Assembly: GCA_003254885.1 (NCBI GenBank)
Contig: QANT01004966.1
Span: 27,821 to 91,820, forward strand
Length of the DNA stretch: 64,000 nucleotides
Source of the DNA: Purshia tridentata
Lineage: Eukaryota > Streptophyta > Magnoliopsida > Rosales > Rosaceae
Reading direction: 5' to 3'
The position numbers and the translations under genes are program-made. The number at the start of each line of letters is the position of its first letter. Within the stretch, counting starts at the first letter, position 1. The notes under the pieces were generated by a model, which made no database searches, was not told the origin of the DNA, and was given only the letters and a program-made list of their open reading frames with translations. Positions 12,150 to 21,280 of the stretch are shown here, piece by piece.

Positions 12150-12470
12150 GAAGTCTGGGATAGTGGGAAGAGAAAGGAAGGAAGGAGGAAGTTTGGGAAA
12201 GTAGGAATAAAGGAAGGAAAGGAAAAAAGAAGGGAAGAAAAAGAGAGAGGCACTGAGGCACTGAGGACTGGTGGCAAAAGGAAGGAAAGAAAAGAAAAAA
12301 AAAAAAAAGAGAAAGGCATGTGGAAAAAAGGAATGAAAGAAGAAAAAAGAATAAAAATATAAAAAAAGGAAAAAAGAGTTTAGGGTTCATTGGGGTTTGG
12401 GGCCGTAATTTGGGCAATTGGAAAAAAAAAAAAAAAAAAANAAAAAAAAAAAAAAAAAGGTTTGCGGTTT
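12150..12470. repeat. Purine-rich low-complexity tract ending in poly-A with an N
   Basis: Almost every base on the plus strand is A or G, in GGAAGG, AAAGGAAA and similar runs. Open frames here (Lys/Glu/Arg-rich on plus, Phe/Ser-rich on minus) are composition artefacts. The tract closes with a poly-A run containing an unresolved base at 12441, so its length is probably uncertain in the assembly. Confidence 0.8.
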
Positions 12471-12900
12471 TGTTTGGGGTTTGTTTTGGCCTTTTGGCCT
12501 TGGGATTTCGTTTGGGGATCGGTTTGACCCTTTGGTTTTAGAGTCTCATTTAGTTACTTTTAAATCCTAAATCCTAATGCATTTCTATATGACAAAATAA
12601 TCAAAAATACCCTAAAGGCCTAAACCCTAATATCCTATATGATATCTTAAGAATATAAAATATAGATTATAGAGTATATGGGGTTTAGTGTATAGATTAT
12701 AGAGGATAAAAAGTATACTAATTTCATTGATTATTATATATACATTTAATTTTTTTACAATTTTTTTTAATCACAAAATTTGTTAGTAATGTTGAAAGGA
12801 GAATCTAAGCTCCCTGAGGTTCGAGCTCAAGATCTCAAAGGCCACCAACAAATGCCTAACCAACACAACTATTGGTTCTTATTTATTTATTTATTTATAC

Positions 12901-13148
12901 AACCCCGAAATCCCAAACCCCAAACCCTAAACCCCAAACCCCAAACCCAAACTCCAAAATTCAAACCCTAAACCCTAAACACCCAAACCCCAAAATTCAA
13001 ACCCTAAACCCTAAACTTACCCTATACCATATACCCTATAACCTAAACACTAAACCCCAAACTTCAAACCCCAAACCTCATATCCTATATCCTAAACCCT
13101 ATGCCCTAAACCCTATACCCTATACCATATACCCTATACCCTATTACC
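12901..13148. repeat. Degenerate telomere-like (CCCTAAA) interstitial array
   Basis: Dozens of short units vary around CCCTAAA, CCCCAAA and CCCTATA. CCCTAAA is the plant telomere repeat read on the C strand. Few units are exact, so this is an old or drifted interstitial array rather than a telomere. It runs directly into the ~55 bp tandem repeat at 13154, which itself contains CCCTAAACC phrases. Confidence 0.7.
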
Positions 13149-13153
13149 ATATC

Positions 13154-13470
13154 CTATATAAAGTTAGTATTTAAATTATCGTAAATACCCTAAACCCCAA
13201 ACAAAACCTTTATAAAGTTAGTATTTAAATTATAGTAAATACCTTAAACCCTAGTACCATACGTTATATAAAGTTAGTATTTAAATTATAATAAATACCC
13301 TAAACCCCAAACAAAACCTCTATAAAGTTAGTATTTAAATTATAGTAAATACCCTAAACCCTAGTACCATACACTATATAAAGTTAGTATTTAAATTATA
13401 TTAAATACCCTAAAGTCTAAACCCTAGTACCATACTTTATATAAAATTAGTATTTAAATTATATACCCTA
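13154..13470. repeat. Tandem repeat of about 55 bp in alternating pairs (110 bp)
   Basis: The phrase AAGTTAGTATTTAAATTA recurs at about 13161, 13215, 13271, 13325 and 13381, with a decayed copy near 13443; spacings are 54, 56, 54 and 56. Units alternate between a CCCCAAACAAAACC type and an ACCCTAGTACCATAC type, so the true period is a 110 bp dimer. Each unit ends in a TACCCTAAACC telomere-like phrase. Confidence 0.8.
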
Positions 13471-13767
13471 AACCCTAAAGTAATTAAGTTATAAACTTAT
13501 AAATTAGTTGGTACTTGCTAGTTGCTTAATCATATAAATATAATCATAGTTATATTTTTTTTTTTTCAATACTCTAATGTATATGAAAAAAAAAAACCTA
13601 AAACTAACTGAATGAGTAAAGTAGAAGATCTAAAGAAAACCCTCCTCAATCTCATTCAGTCAGTCCTCCTCACTTTGTCTGTCACGATTCACGAACCCAG
13701 CCGTGCCACCTGCTTGCGCTGTGCCTCCACTCTCCAGTCCAGACCCAGTCACCCACACCCACCCAAT

Positions 13768-13770
<3 letters not shown>

Positions 13771-13826
<56 letters not shown>
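13771..13826 (+). repeat. (CT)n microsatellite
   Basis: A run of about 27 CT repeats lies in a C-rich, Ser/Leu-coding-looking segment (13610-14160). The long frames around it are products of the dinucleotide run and C-rich composition; I see no protein domain. Confidence 0.9.
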
Positions 13827-13830
<4 letters not shown>

Positions 13831-14094
13831 TTCGTCACTGCTCTGCTCGCAGCTCGCAGTCAACCGCGCATCAGTCGTCACTCCTCCTCACCCAGGTAGT
13901 CGCGTTGCCTCCTTCCGTCCCTCAGTCGCGTCGCGACTCGCCTCCGCTCGCCTCTCTCACTTCACTGCTGCTCTGCTCGCAACTCGCCCCACTCACTTTG
14001 CCGCTACTCTGCTCGCACTTCACCGCCGCTCTGATCGAACTTCGCAGCTCGCCTCCGTCTGTCGCTTAGCCCCACTCTTGTTGTCTCTCGCTCA

Positions 14095-14275
14095 CTGCCC
14101 TTCGGGCGGGGATGGGGGCGGGTTCAGGGATGGTATTCCCTGGCGAGGACAGGGATAGGGAATCCCCATTTAAATAAAAGGGAAATGGGGCGGGTTCGGG
14201 GATAAAAAAAAAAAATCAGGGGAGGGGATGGGGGGGTACCCTTGGCCCCGGCCAGCTCCGTTGCCATCCCTATAT
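14095..14275. mobile_element. G-rich transposon-end-like fragment
   Basis: Phrases such as GGGCGGGGATGGGGGCGGGTT and GGAATCCCCAT, closing with CCGTTGCCATCCCTA, resemble the G-rich ends of plant hAT-type non-autonomous elements. A reverse-oriented fragment with the same vocabulary lies at 58690-58785. No target duplication could be defined. Confidence 0.35.
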
Positions 14276-14423
14276 ATAATTTGATTTCTTCACTGTTTTT
14301 TATCAATGTAATAGATAACATATTAAATAAACATGTAGTAAAGTTTTATTCAAAATTTTCGTTGTTTTTCTTAAACCCTATCGAAATTTCTATAGAAATC
14401 GAAATTACATTCTTTGACTTTAG

Positions 14424-14590
14424 GTACCTAATTTTAATGTTTTTTTATTTTAACTATCAAAACATTTATGCAATTTCACTTTAGATACTAAATGTCAATT
14501 TAGGTACCAAATTTTAATGTTTTTTCATTGTAACTACCAAAACATTTATGTTATTTCTCTTATAGATATTAAATTTCAGTTTATATACCA
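14424..14590. repeat. Two-copy direct repeat of about 80 bp
   Basis: The segment starting GGTACCTAATTTTAATG and running through CTATCAAAACATTTATG recurs about 78 bp later as GGTACCAAATTTTAATG through CTACCAAAACATTTATG. Both copies are AT-rich and non-coding. Confidence 0.6.
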
Positions 14591-14599
14591 ACTTTAAAA

Positions 14600-15738
14600 A
14601 TAATGGTTCTACCAAGTACTCGGAAATTGTTCACTGAGCGCTTCGCCAAAGTGCCAAATGCTCGATGCTTGTTCGACAATCACACTGTGACTGTTTGATA
14701 GTCACAACTATATAACAACCGAAAAAGAAAACTAACAGAAAAGCATCGAGCACTCCGCCAAAGTGCCAAACGCTCGGTGTCAAAAAATTCACATTTTGTG
14801 CAGATTTGTAACCTAATTCAAATTTCTTGCTCTAGGCTGATACCTAAATAAATAAAAAAAGTTATTGTTTTGCTGCTTTGTTGAAAAACTATTGATATTT
14901 GGTCTTTAATTTTTTTTGTTTTGTTTTCACCAATCAACAAATTGTGCATTTGAGGCAGTATAACCATATGAATTTCTTTTAGAGCTTATGAAGAGCCTAT
15001 TAGTTATATGCTAATCTCCTACTAATCAATTAAAACATCATTTTGCAGTATAATCTCGTGATCATAATTATTCATTTTTTGAATCGCTCTTTAAAGATAT
15101 TTCTGTAAAACAACAACAACCAAATAGAAAATTATTTCACCATGTAACTATATCATAAAATAAACGTGCAATACAAGATGATTTGAGTTTCTTACAGGGA
15201 GGAACCCCAAGGCTGTAGTGTTGTTTTTTTTTTTTTTTTTAATCCTTAAATTGATAGTTATAACCGCATGTCAACATAGCATTACCATTTATGACAATAA
15301 AATGGTCAGCTAATGTGGTCGACTAAATGCACACAACACAACTAACATTATAATTATTGATAAAAGAATTATTAAAGCAGGAGTTGTCAACAACCTTGGT
15401 TAAATGAACTGAAAAGCGAAGGACAATTACAGTACAGCCACTGATGACATGCATCCACAATCCAATGGTAGAAATCTAACCCTAATAACAGGGGAATGGA
15501 AAAAATTTCAGAAAAAAATATTAATTGGGAAAATGTGAGCCCGTCAACATTTGAATTTTTCCAACTGGAGAAGCAAATAGAATATTTTGCGCATTTTTGG
15601 TTTGTGAGAAGAATATACATTCTTGATAGTGATAGAGACCCATTTATATTCACTATCAACTTGTCTGCAGACCATGCATCAACGTGTAAAACTGGCTCCA
15701 GAATACTTATACATCGTACAAACTAGCAAAAGTTGCTG
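14600..15738. other. Intergenic region downstream of thymidine kinase
   Basis: No gene is seen. Two related 30 bp stretches (about 14634 and 14742) share CGCCAAAGTGCCAAA.GCTCG. The remainder is AT-rich with a poly-T run at 15222-15240 and short chance frames only. The 3' untranslated region of the kinase must lie at the right end. Confidence 0.5.
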
Positions 15739-18700
15739 CTATACATAAGACTCACACTGAACCTGGGATTCCAGGACAACTCTGGCAGCTTCTATGGCTA
15801 CTTGTCCGCTCACATAGTGCTGTCGACAGACGGGCATGTAGACTTCAGCTCCGCCAATCAATTCAGTCTGCATCTCCTCTGTCTTTCTTAATGTAAATAA
15901 AGCACGTTTCCCACAAAGTTCGCATCGAGCAGTTAACTTGGTTACAGAATCGGCAAGAGGAATTATATCCAACACAGAACCAAAGCTCCTCCTGCCAGCA
16001 ATATTTTAATTGACCATCAAAAAGAAGCATTTTCCGAGCAACAAGCAAGAACTGCTCATTACCAAAATCAAAGAATGTGCATGAGAACCTAAACCGATGG
16101 TGAATTTGAATAATACCTTAAATAGTCACCATCTAGTCCAGCAACTATTACTTTTTTGCCATCATGATCAGCAGCTTCACGGCAGAAATCATAAAGGTCT
16201 TCAAAGAATTGGGCTTCATCAATACCAATCACATCTATCTGTCACCACATACTGGTTATGAGTGGATAACATAAATTGTACCGTAGATACGAAAAAGATT
16301 TGTCATCTAGATAACCATACAACTACGACCATTCCAAGTATGAAATGCTATTCCTCTGAGACAACTAATATACACACCCATGTAAAACAAAAATTTGATC
16401 GAGAGAGAGAGAGAGAGAGAGAGAGAGGCAAATTGTCACCAAGTATAATTATACAATATAAGCATTCCTAATAAGAATTACTATTCCAAAGGTTATCAAG
16501 ACAACTTATATACACAAAATGGCAAGACTAACAATTTAACATGCACAAATCAATATCAAAAAATTATTGGTCATATCTTCAATATAAGAAACTCTAATAG
16601 TAAATTTCGGCACTAAGATACCTTATCATATGCATCAGTACCAACATTTTGTCTGAATGATGATAGATCTGCTAATGCCCAACATGGCAATTTGACCCCA
16701 TCATGCGTCACTATTGAATCCAATCCATATCTTGTATCCTTGTTTGATTTTATTATTGCAACATTTCTGCCAAACAGTTACACAAGAAAACTAATGAATT
16801 ATAAGCATGAATCCAGTAATTTATGATAATTCTCAAAAACCTAGTGAAAAAGTTATATGGGCATATTCACTATATTCTCTCAGAGCAGTTAGATAAATCC
16901 AGAAATTTTTTAGACATCATTTCTACATGAAAAAGATTACACCTGTCAGAGATCTAGATAGCCTGTACGTATCAGCTATCTAATTATGAACAAACCAGAA
17001 ACCTTTAGACATCACATGAAAATCAGAACAGTCACTTGAAGTATATAGATACAAGGATCAATTTACATCATTTAAACAGGATTCTTAGGTAGCACTGAAA
17101 ACTTTGATTGGATAAATATCTCTACCCATTTTTATGAACCTTGTGATTAATGACACATAGGAAAGTTGACCATGATAAAACTTGGCCTGTGGACTTGCCT
17201 CTTGGATGTGGGCTGAATACAAAAAATCATCAGAATCCCACCAAGAATTCTGCATGGCTCCAAGATTGCAGAGATCAATCTTAGAGAAAGTTATTAATGC
17301 CCAGTACTACTACTGTCATCACCATAAAACATCAACTCTCAGCTTCTTATCATCAAGCTGAAGATTTAGGAAACTATTACTAAACACTTGGAAGATATAT
17401 TCTGTGTGGTACCATCTTAAGTTTGCACAGTTTTCTTCTGCTCACTAGGAACCTTTATATAGGACAAAACAGCTCACAAGCTTCATGTATCATTGCCATA
17501 CATAGGGTTCTTTTTCCTCGATCCAAACCATACCTAGGGTTCATGAAGTGGAATATATACAATTTGTCCCTTACATGCTTTTCACCTTCCTAAAGAATGC
17601 AGCTTCTATCACAATTATAAAACTAATTAGGTAATTTTCTGTGAGCAAGATATTGTTTAATAGGTCTTTCAGGCAACACCAAAATAGACATTTCAAGCAT
17701 GAAGCTCTTATATCTCAAGTTCTTCACAAGACAAGCATAAAAAGCCAGTCCGAAAAAATGAGCTCTTTTCCATTACATTACATGAATTAGCTCCCACTTA
17801 AATGAGGAACATAGCCTGAATCCTTTAGAGAGCAATCAATCAATTTAACCATCTCATAAATCTCCTTGGACTTTTTATGATACTTATCACCCATAAAAAA
17901 GAAGTGGACCTCCCTTTGAACCTCTAGCTTGCTATAAGCAGGCTCTTTTATCATCCCTGATTCCCTCATCATAGCCCTCAGCTTAGCAACATTGTCCCAC
18001 AACCCAAAAGTGGCATAAGCATTAGACAAGACCACATACTTTCCAGCATTCTCTGGTTCCAATTTGAAGTATTTCTTTGCTGCAAGCTTTAACAAGTCTC
18101 TGTCTCCATGAATTCTACAAGCAAAAAGAAAAGCACCCCATATCACTGAGTGCTCCTTACAAGGTGAGTTCAAAACAAACTCATAGGCCTCTTCTAACCA
18201 CCCAGAACGTCCTAAAAGGTCAACCATGGCTGCATAATGCTGTCCCCTAGGCTGTATTCCATAATCTCTTGTCATTGAAGAAAAATGTTTCCAAGCCTCG
18301 TCAACCAAACCTCCATGACTACAAGCAGAAAGAACTGAGATAAAAGTAACATAGTTTGGTCTGAAACCTTCAGTTTTCATCCTATGAAAAAAATCTAAGA
18401 CCTCTACAACTCTTCCATGCTGACCATACCCAGATATCAAAGCAGTCCAGGTAACAGCATTCCTATTTTGGCAAGTATCAAACACCCTATGCCCATCAGA
18501 TAAATCACTACATTTAAAGTACATATCCATGAGGGCACTATTGACTACAACATTTTCTCTAATTCGGCACTTTATCATGACACCATGGGCTTGCTTCCCA
18601 TGCTCTAGTGTTGCTAAAGTAGCACATGCCCTAAAGACTGAAGCAAAGGTATATTGGTCTGGCATCAAACCACTCTGTCTCATCTTGTAATAAAGGCTCA

Positions 18701-20216
18701 ATCCCACATCTTCAATCCCCTTTTGCACATACCCTGCTATTATTGCATTCCATGAAACCAAGCACTTCTCAAACAACTTTTCAAGCAAAATGTGGGCGGT
18801 CCCTAAATCCCCTGATTTAGCATACAGGATCAACAACTTTGTCTTCAAATATTCATTTTGAACAAATCCCACAACAATCATCTGTGCATGGACTCTTTTC
18901 CCCTTCTTATACTCTTTCCTAAATATGCATTCTTGCAATAGAAGAGCATAGGTCTTTGGGTCTACCTCTAACCCAGTATAGCACAATAGCCCAACAGCTT
19001 CCGCCAATCTTCCCGAACAACAGAGTCCTTTCAATGTCTTATCCAGTTGGATGTGCTTTTGGGGCGTGACCTGCAAGCTGGAATATCTTAACCGGTGATA
19101 TATGAATTCAATCAACGAATTCGAGACACTGGTAAAAGTCCACTAATGAAAATTGATGACAAAGAAACAGAAACCCTAATCACATGTCAATGAATCAAAA
19201 ATAAATCAAATGGCATCCTCATCCTTTTTTCGATTTTTCCCCTTTTCTGAATTGTATGGATTACCATAAAGTTTGCATACAAGCTCCGAATTAGTTCCCA
19301 ATTTCTAAGTTTCAGAAAGGGAGCTACTAACATTATCAGTCCAAAAATAAATAACTACATGTAGACATTCAGAGTCGTAAGTGACATACACATGCAAATT
19401 TATTTAAAGTTCAACAAAGTAAATAGCCCAATTCAATATTAAAGACAATTAATCAACTATGACTCACTAAAATAGTACTATGATTACTATCCACCGATCT
19501 GTACCATGATACAAACAACACGGATTAGGTTTAAAATTTAACTTAAAATGTCAACCATGTAATGCAAATATCATCCCAACATTCAAATTTGAATGGCCAC
19601 TTCAATATTTCAACCAAGTGATTCAGCTTCAGCACGAAAAAACAGTAACATCCATGACCAACCAACATCATAACGAAAACCCACATAGAATTTCAGACTT
19701 TAAAACCATAAAAATATCAACATTTCTACACTTACCGCATTTACGTGGCATTTATACATTAGACATTAAAAAACTAAAACTAAAAATAAAAACTCTAAAA
19801 GAAATGTGATATAAAAATATTATAAGAATAGTATTATTGTAAAAATATAACAAAATGAGGGGAAAGTCAAACCTGCCATCGCCTCTCTCGGACTGAATTT
19901 TACGAAGAAGCGTCGTCGTCTTGCCCGCAAACATCGGGCCGACGATCACGTGAATCTCACCGGATCGTTGCCGAGAAGCCGGGTCCATTTGCATACCTGG
20001 GTTAGGAACTGAACATATGGAGGTTTTGGGGATAAAAATACTGGGTTTTGGGTGGAGAAGATTGGGGTTTTGGGAAAGGGTTGGTTGGTTGAATGCAATA
20101 GATTTAGAGGCTAAAGATAAGAGGGCTAAAGGTGTGGTCTTGGAGATGTGAGGAACATAGAGGGCAGAGAACGTGGCTGGGGAGACGAGGGCCTTCATTC
20201 TTGAAATAGCTAACAT
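15739..20216 (-). CDS. TK1: Thymidine kinase with N-terminal organelle-type extension (4 exons)
   Basis: Thymidine kinase phosphorylates thymidine to dTMP using ATP in the salvage pathway for DNA synthesis. Coding exons on the minus strand are 20216-19873, 16766-16622, 16238-16117 and 15991-15739; all introns are GT-AG, and the joined phases give 287 residues. The P-loop GPMFAGKT is at residues 93-100. The IGIDEAQFF motif carries the likely catalytic Glu at 171. Zinc ligands are visible as CELC and CRQH in the last exon. These fit the type II (TK1-like) family. About 85 residues precede the kinase core; they are rich in Ser, Thr, Pro and Lys and poor in acidic residues, as in plastid or mitochondrial transit peptides. 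Met7 and Met75 are alternative starts. Intron 1 is about 3.1 kb and contains a whole PPR gene on the same strand. Confidence 0.93.
16401..16427 (+). repeat. (GA)n microsatellite in kinase intron 2
   Basis: About 13 GA repeats between the second and third kinase coding exons. It should be polymorphic in length; no other role is implied. Confidence 0.9.
17787..19115 (-). CDS. E-class pentatricopeptide repeat protein nested in kinase intron 1
   Basis: This is an intronless frame of 442 residues. It shows PPR repeats of the PLS type, for example [41 protein letters not shown] and [16 protein letters not shown], followed by E-motif sequence ([22 protein letters not shown]) and a short tail without a DYW domain. 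Such proteins bind organellar RNA and often act in C-to-U editing. From memory it most resembles Arabidopsis At4g16470. The annotated first codon is TTG; there is no in-frame ATG between the upstream stop (TAG at 19145-19143) and the conserved N-terminal part, and the first in-frame ATG is near residue 79, inside the repeat region. A splice-acceptor-like TTTTACCAG ends at 19129, so the true start is probably in an upstream exon. The body is intact, which argues against a dead copy. Confidence 0.85.
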   Translation of the reverse strand: MIEFIYHRLRYSSLQVTPQKHIQLDKTLKGLCCSGRLAEAVGLLCYTGLEVDPKTYALLLQECIFRKEYKKGKRVHAQMIVVGFVQNEYLKTKLLILYAKSGDLGTAHILLEKLFEKCLVSWNAIIAGYVQKGIEDVGLSLYYKMRQSGLMPDQYTFASVFRACATLATLEHGKQAHGVMIKCRIRENVVVNSALMDMYFKCSDLSDGHRVFDTCQNRNAVTWTALISGYGQHGRVVEVLDFFHRMKTEGFRPNYVTFISVLSACSHGGLVDEAWKHFSSMTRDYGIQPRGQHYAAMVDLLGRSGWLEEAYEFVLNSPCKEHSVIWGAFLFACRIHGDRDLLKLAAKKYFKLEPENAGKYVVLSNAYATFGLWDNVAKLRAMMRESGMIKEPAYSKLEVQREVHFFFMGDKYHKKSKEIYEMVKLIDCSLKDSGYVPHLSGS

Positions 20217-20393
20217 GTATTTTGGTCGAGAGCGAGAAAGAAATACAGAAGGGTTTAAGGGTTTAAGGGTTTTTGCTTATGTCTGAAGGCTGCCGCTGCG
20301 AGTGCGAGGGTATTGTTTGGAGGGAAGCCAAACTAGACAGGGTGTGACCCTCAACCTGCCTCCTTTGCGGGCAGTTTTCTTGTTTTTTATTTT
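20217..20393 (-). promoter_or_regulatory. Kinase upstream region with telo-box-like repeats
   Basis: About 35-60 bp upstream of the kinase start, read on the minus strand, AAACCCTT occurs three times in a row (plus coordinates 20249-20274). The plant telo-box core is AAACCCTA and is found near starts of S-phase and ribosomal-protein genes, so a replication-linked role is plausible. No perfect E2F site or clear TATA box was found. This is motif-level inference. Confidence 0.35.
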
Positions 20394-20820
20394 TAGTTTA
20401 GATAAATAGTCATTTTACAACCATAATTGTTTCAGTTTATTATACAGATTTTTAATTTAAAAAATTAAGAATTTTAACTTTTTAATTTTGCCAATTCAAG
20501 ACTATTTTGCCAATTAAAGATTTTATGTCAATTTTTATATTTTTCATTTAAATTTAAAGGGGAATAAAGAAGGGAAAAATAGTGCATGAGGAGAAAATAA
20601 AAGGAGCCATTTTGTCTTAAAAAAAGACTATACGTGATTAACACATAGTGCTATAAAAATATAAATTTAGATAAAAAATGTGTAAATTGGCGAAAAAATC
20701 TTCAATTAACAAAATTGAAAGAATCAGAATCCTTAATTTTTTAAATTAGAAATCTAAGTAGCAAACTGATAAAGTGTAAAAGTCTTGAGAATAAAATAAT
20801 TATTTAGCATATACACCTTT
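20394..20820. mobile_element. Foldback MITE-like element
   Basis: The left arm (about 20394-20560) and right arm (about 20640-20820) are inverted copies of each other. Both carry AATTTAAAAAATTAAG, CAATTTTG..AATT.AAGA and AATTT..A.ATTTTT.AT.TAAATTT phrases. A related half-copy lies at 1843-2020. It is non-coding. It sits about 0.2 kb upstream of the kinase start. Confidence 0.6.
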
Positions 20821-21280
20821 TTTAACTTGATACCTCAAGTTCAAAAAGTTATATTAGAGTTTCTTAACTACAAAATCACGCCAAATAAGTATTTATGTTA
20901 GTCTTGTCATTAACCCAAAAATCGTTAATTAATTATATAAATATGAAATATTCTTTCAAGTCAGTAGCTCAACTTTTTTTATTTATAAATTTTTCAATTT
21001 TTACAAATTTTGAAAATTAATTAAAAATAACTCCAGACTCAAAAAAATATACCAAAATTTTTTACAAACTCATCTTAACTAGTACTAATTTAATATGAGG
21101 CTATATTAGCAATTTTACCTTTGAGTGTGTTTAGAAAATTTAGAAAGTCCAATTGATTTCTATTAATTAAAATACTCTAGACTCTTTGGAAATTCATAAG
21201 ATAATCTTCTCAACTCCAAAGTATGAGGTATGCATTGTTGGTCTTCTAAAAACTAACACTATATTTATCGTGAACACTTA
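20821..21280. other. AT-rich target DNA left of a solo LTR
   Basis: No gene. The 20940-21270 part has phrases such as GACTAGTACTAATTTAATATGAGG-like text that recall the degraded LTR fragment at 9801-10640. It ends in ACTTA, the left copy of the target duplication of the solo LTR. Confidence 0.4.

Noticed and set aside
12006-12541. Lys/Glu-rich and Phe/Ser-rich frames on both strands
   Set aside because: Purine-rich low-complexity DNA keeps frames open; one crosses an unresolved base.
12780-12860. tRNA-like GGTTCGAGCTC phrase
   Set aside because: No acceptor stem, anticodon arm or A box could be formed around it.
13612-14158. Two overlapping Ser/Leu-rich frames
   Set aside because: They are produced by the (CT)n run and C-rich flanks, with no conserved motif.
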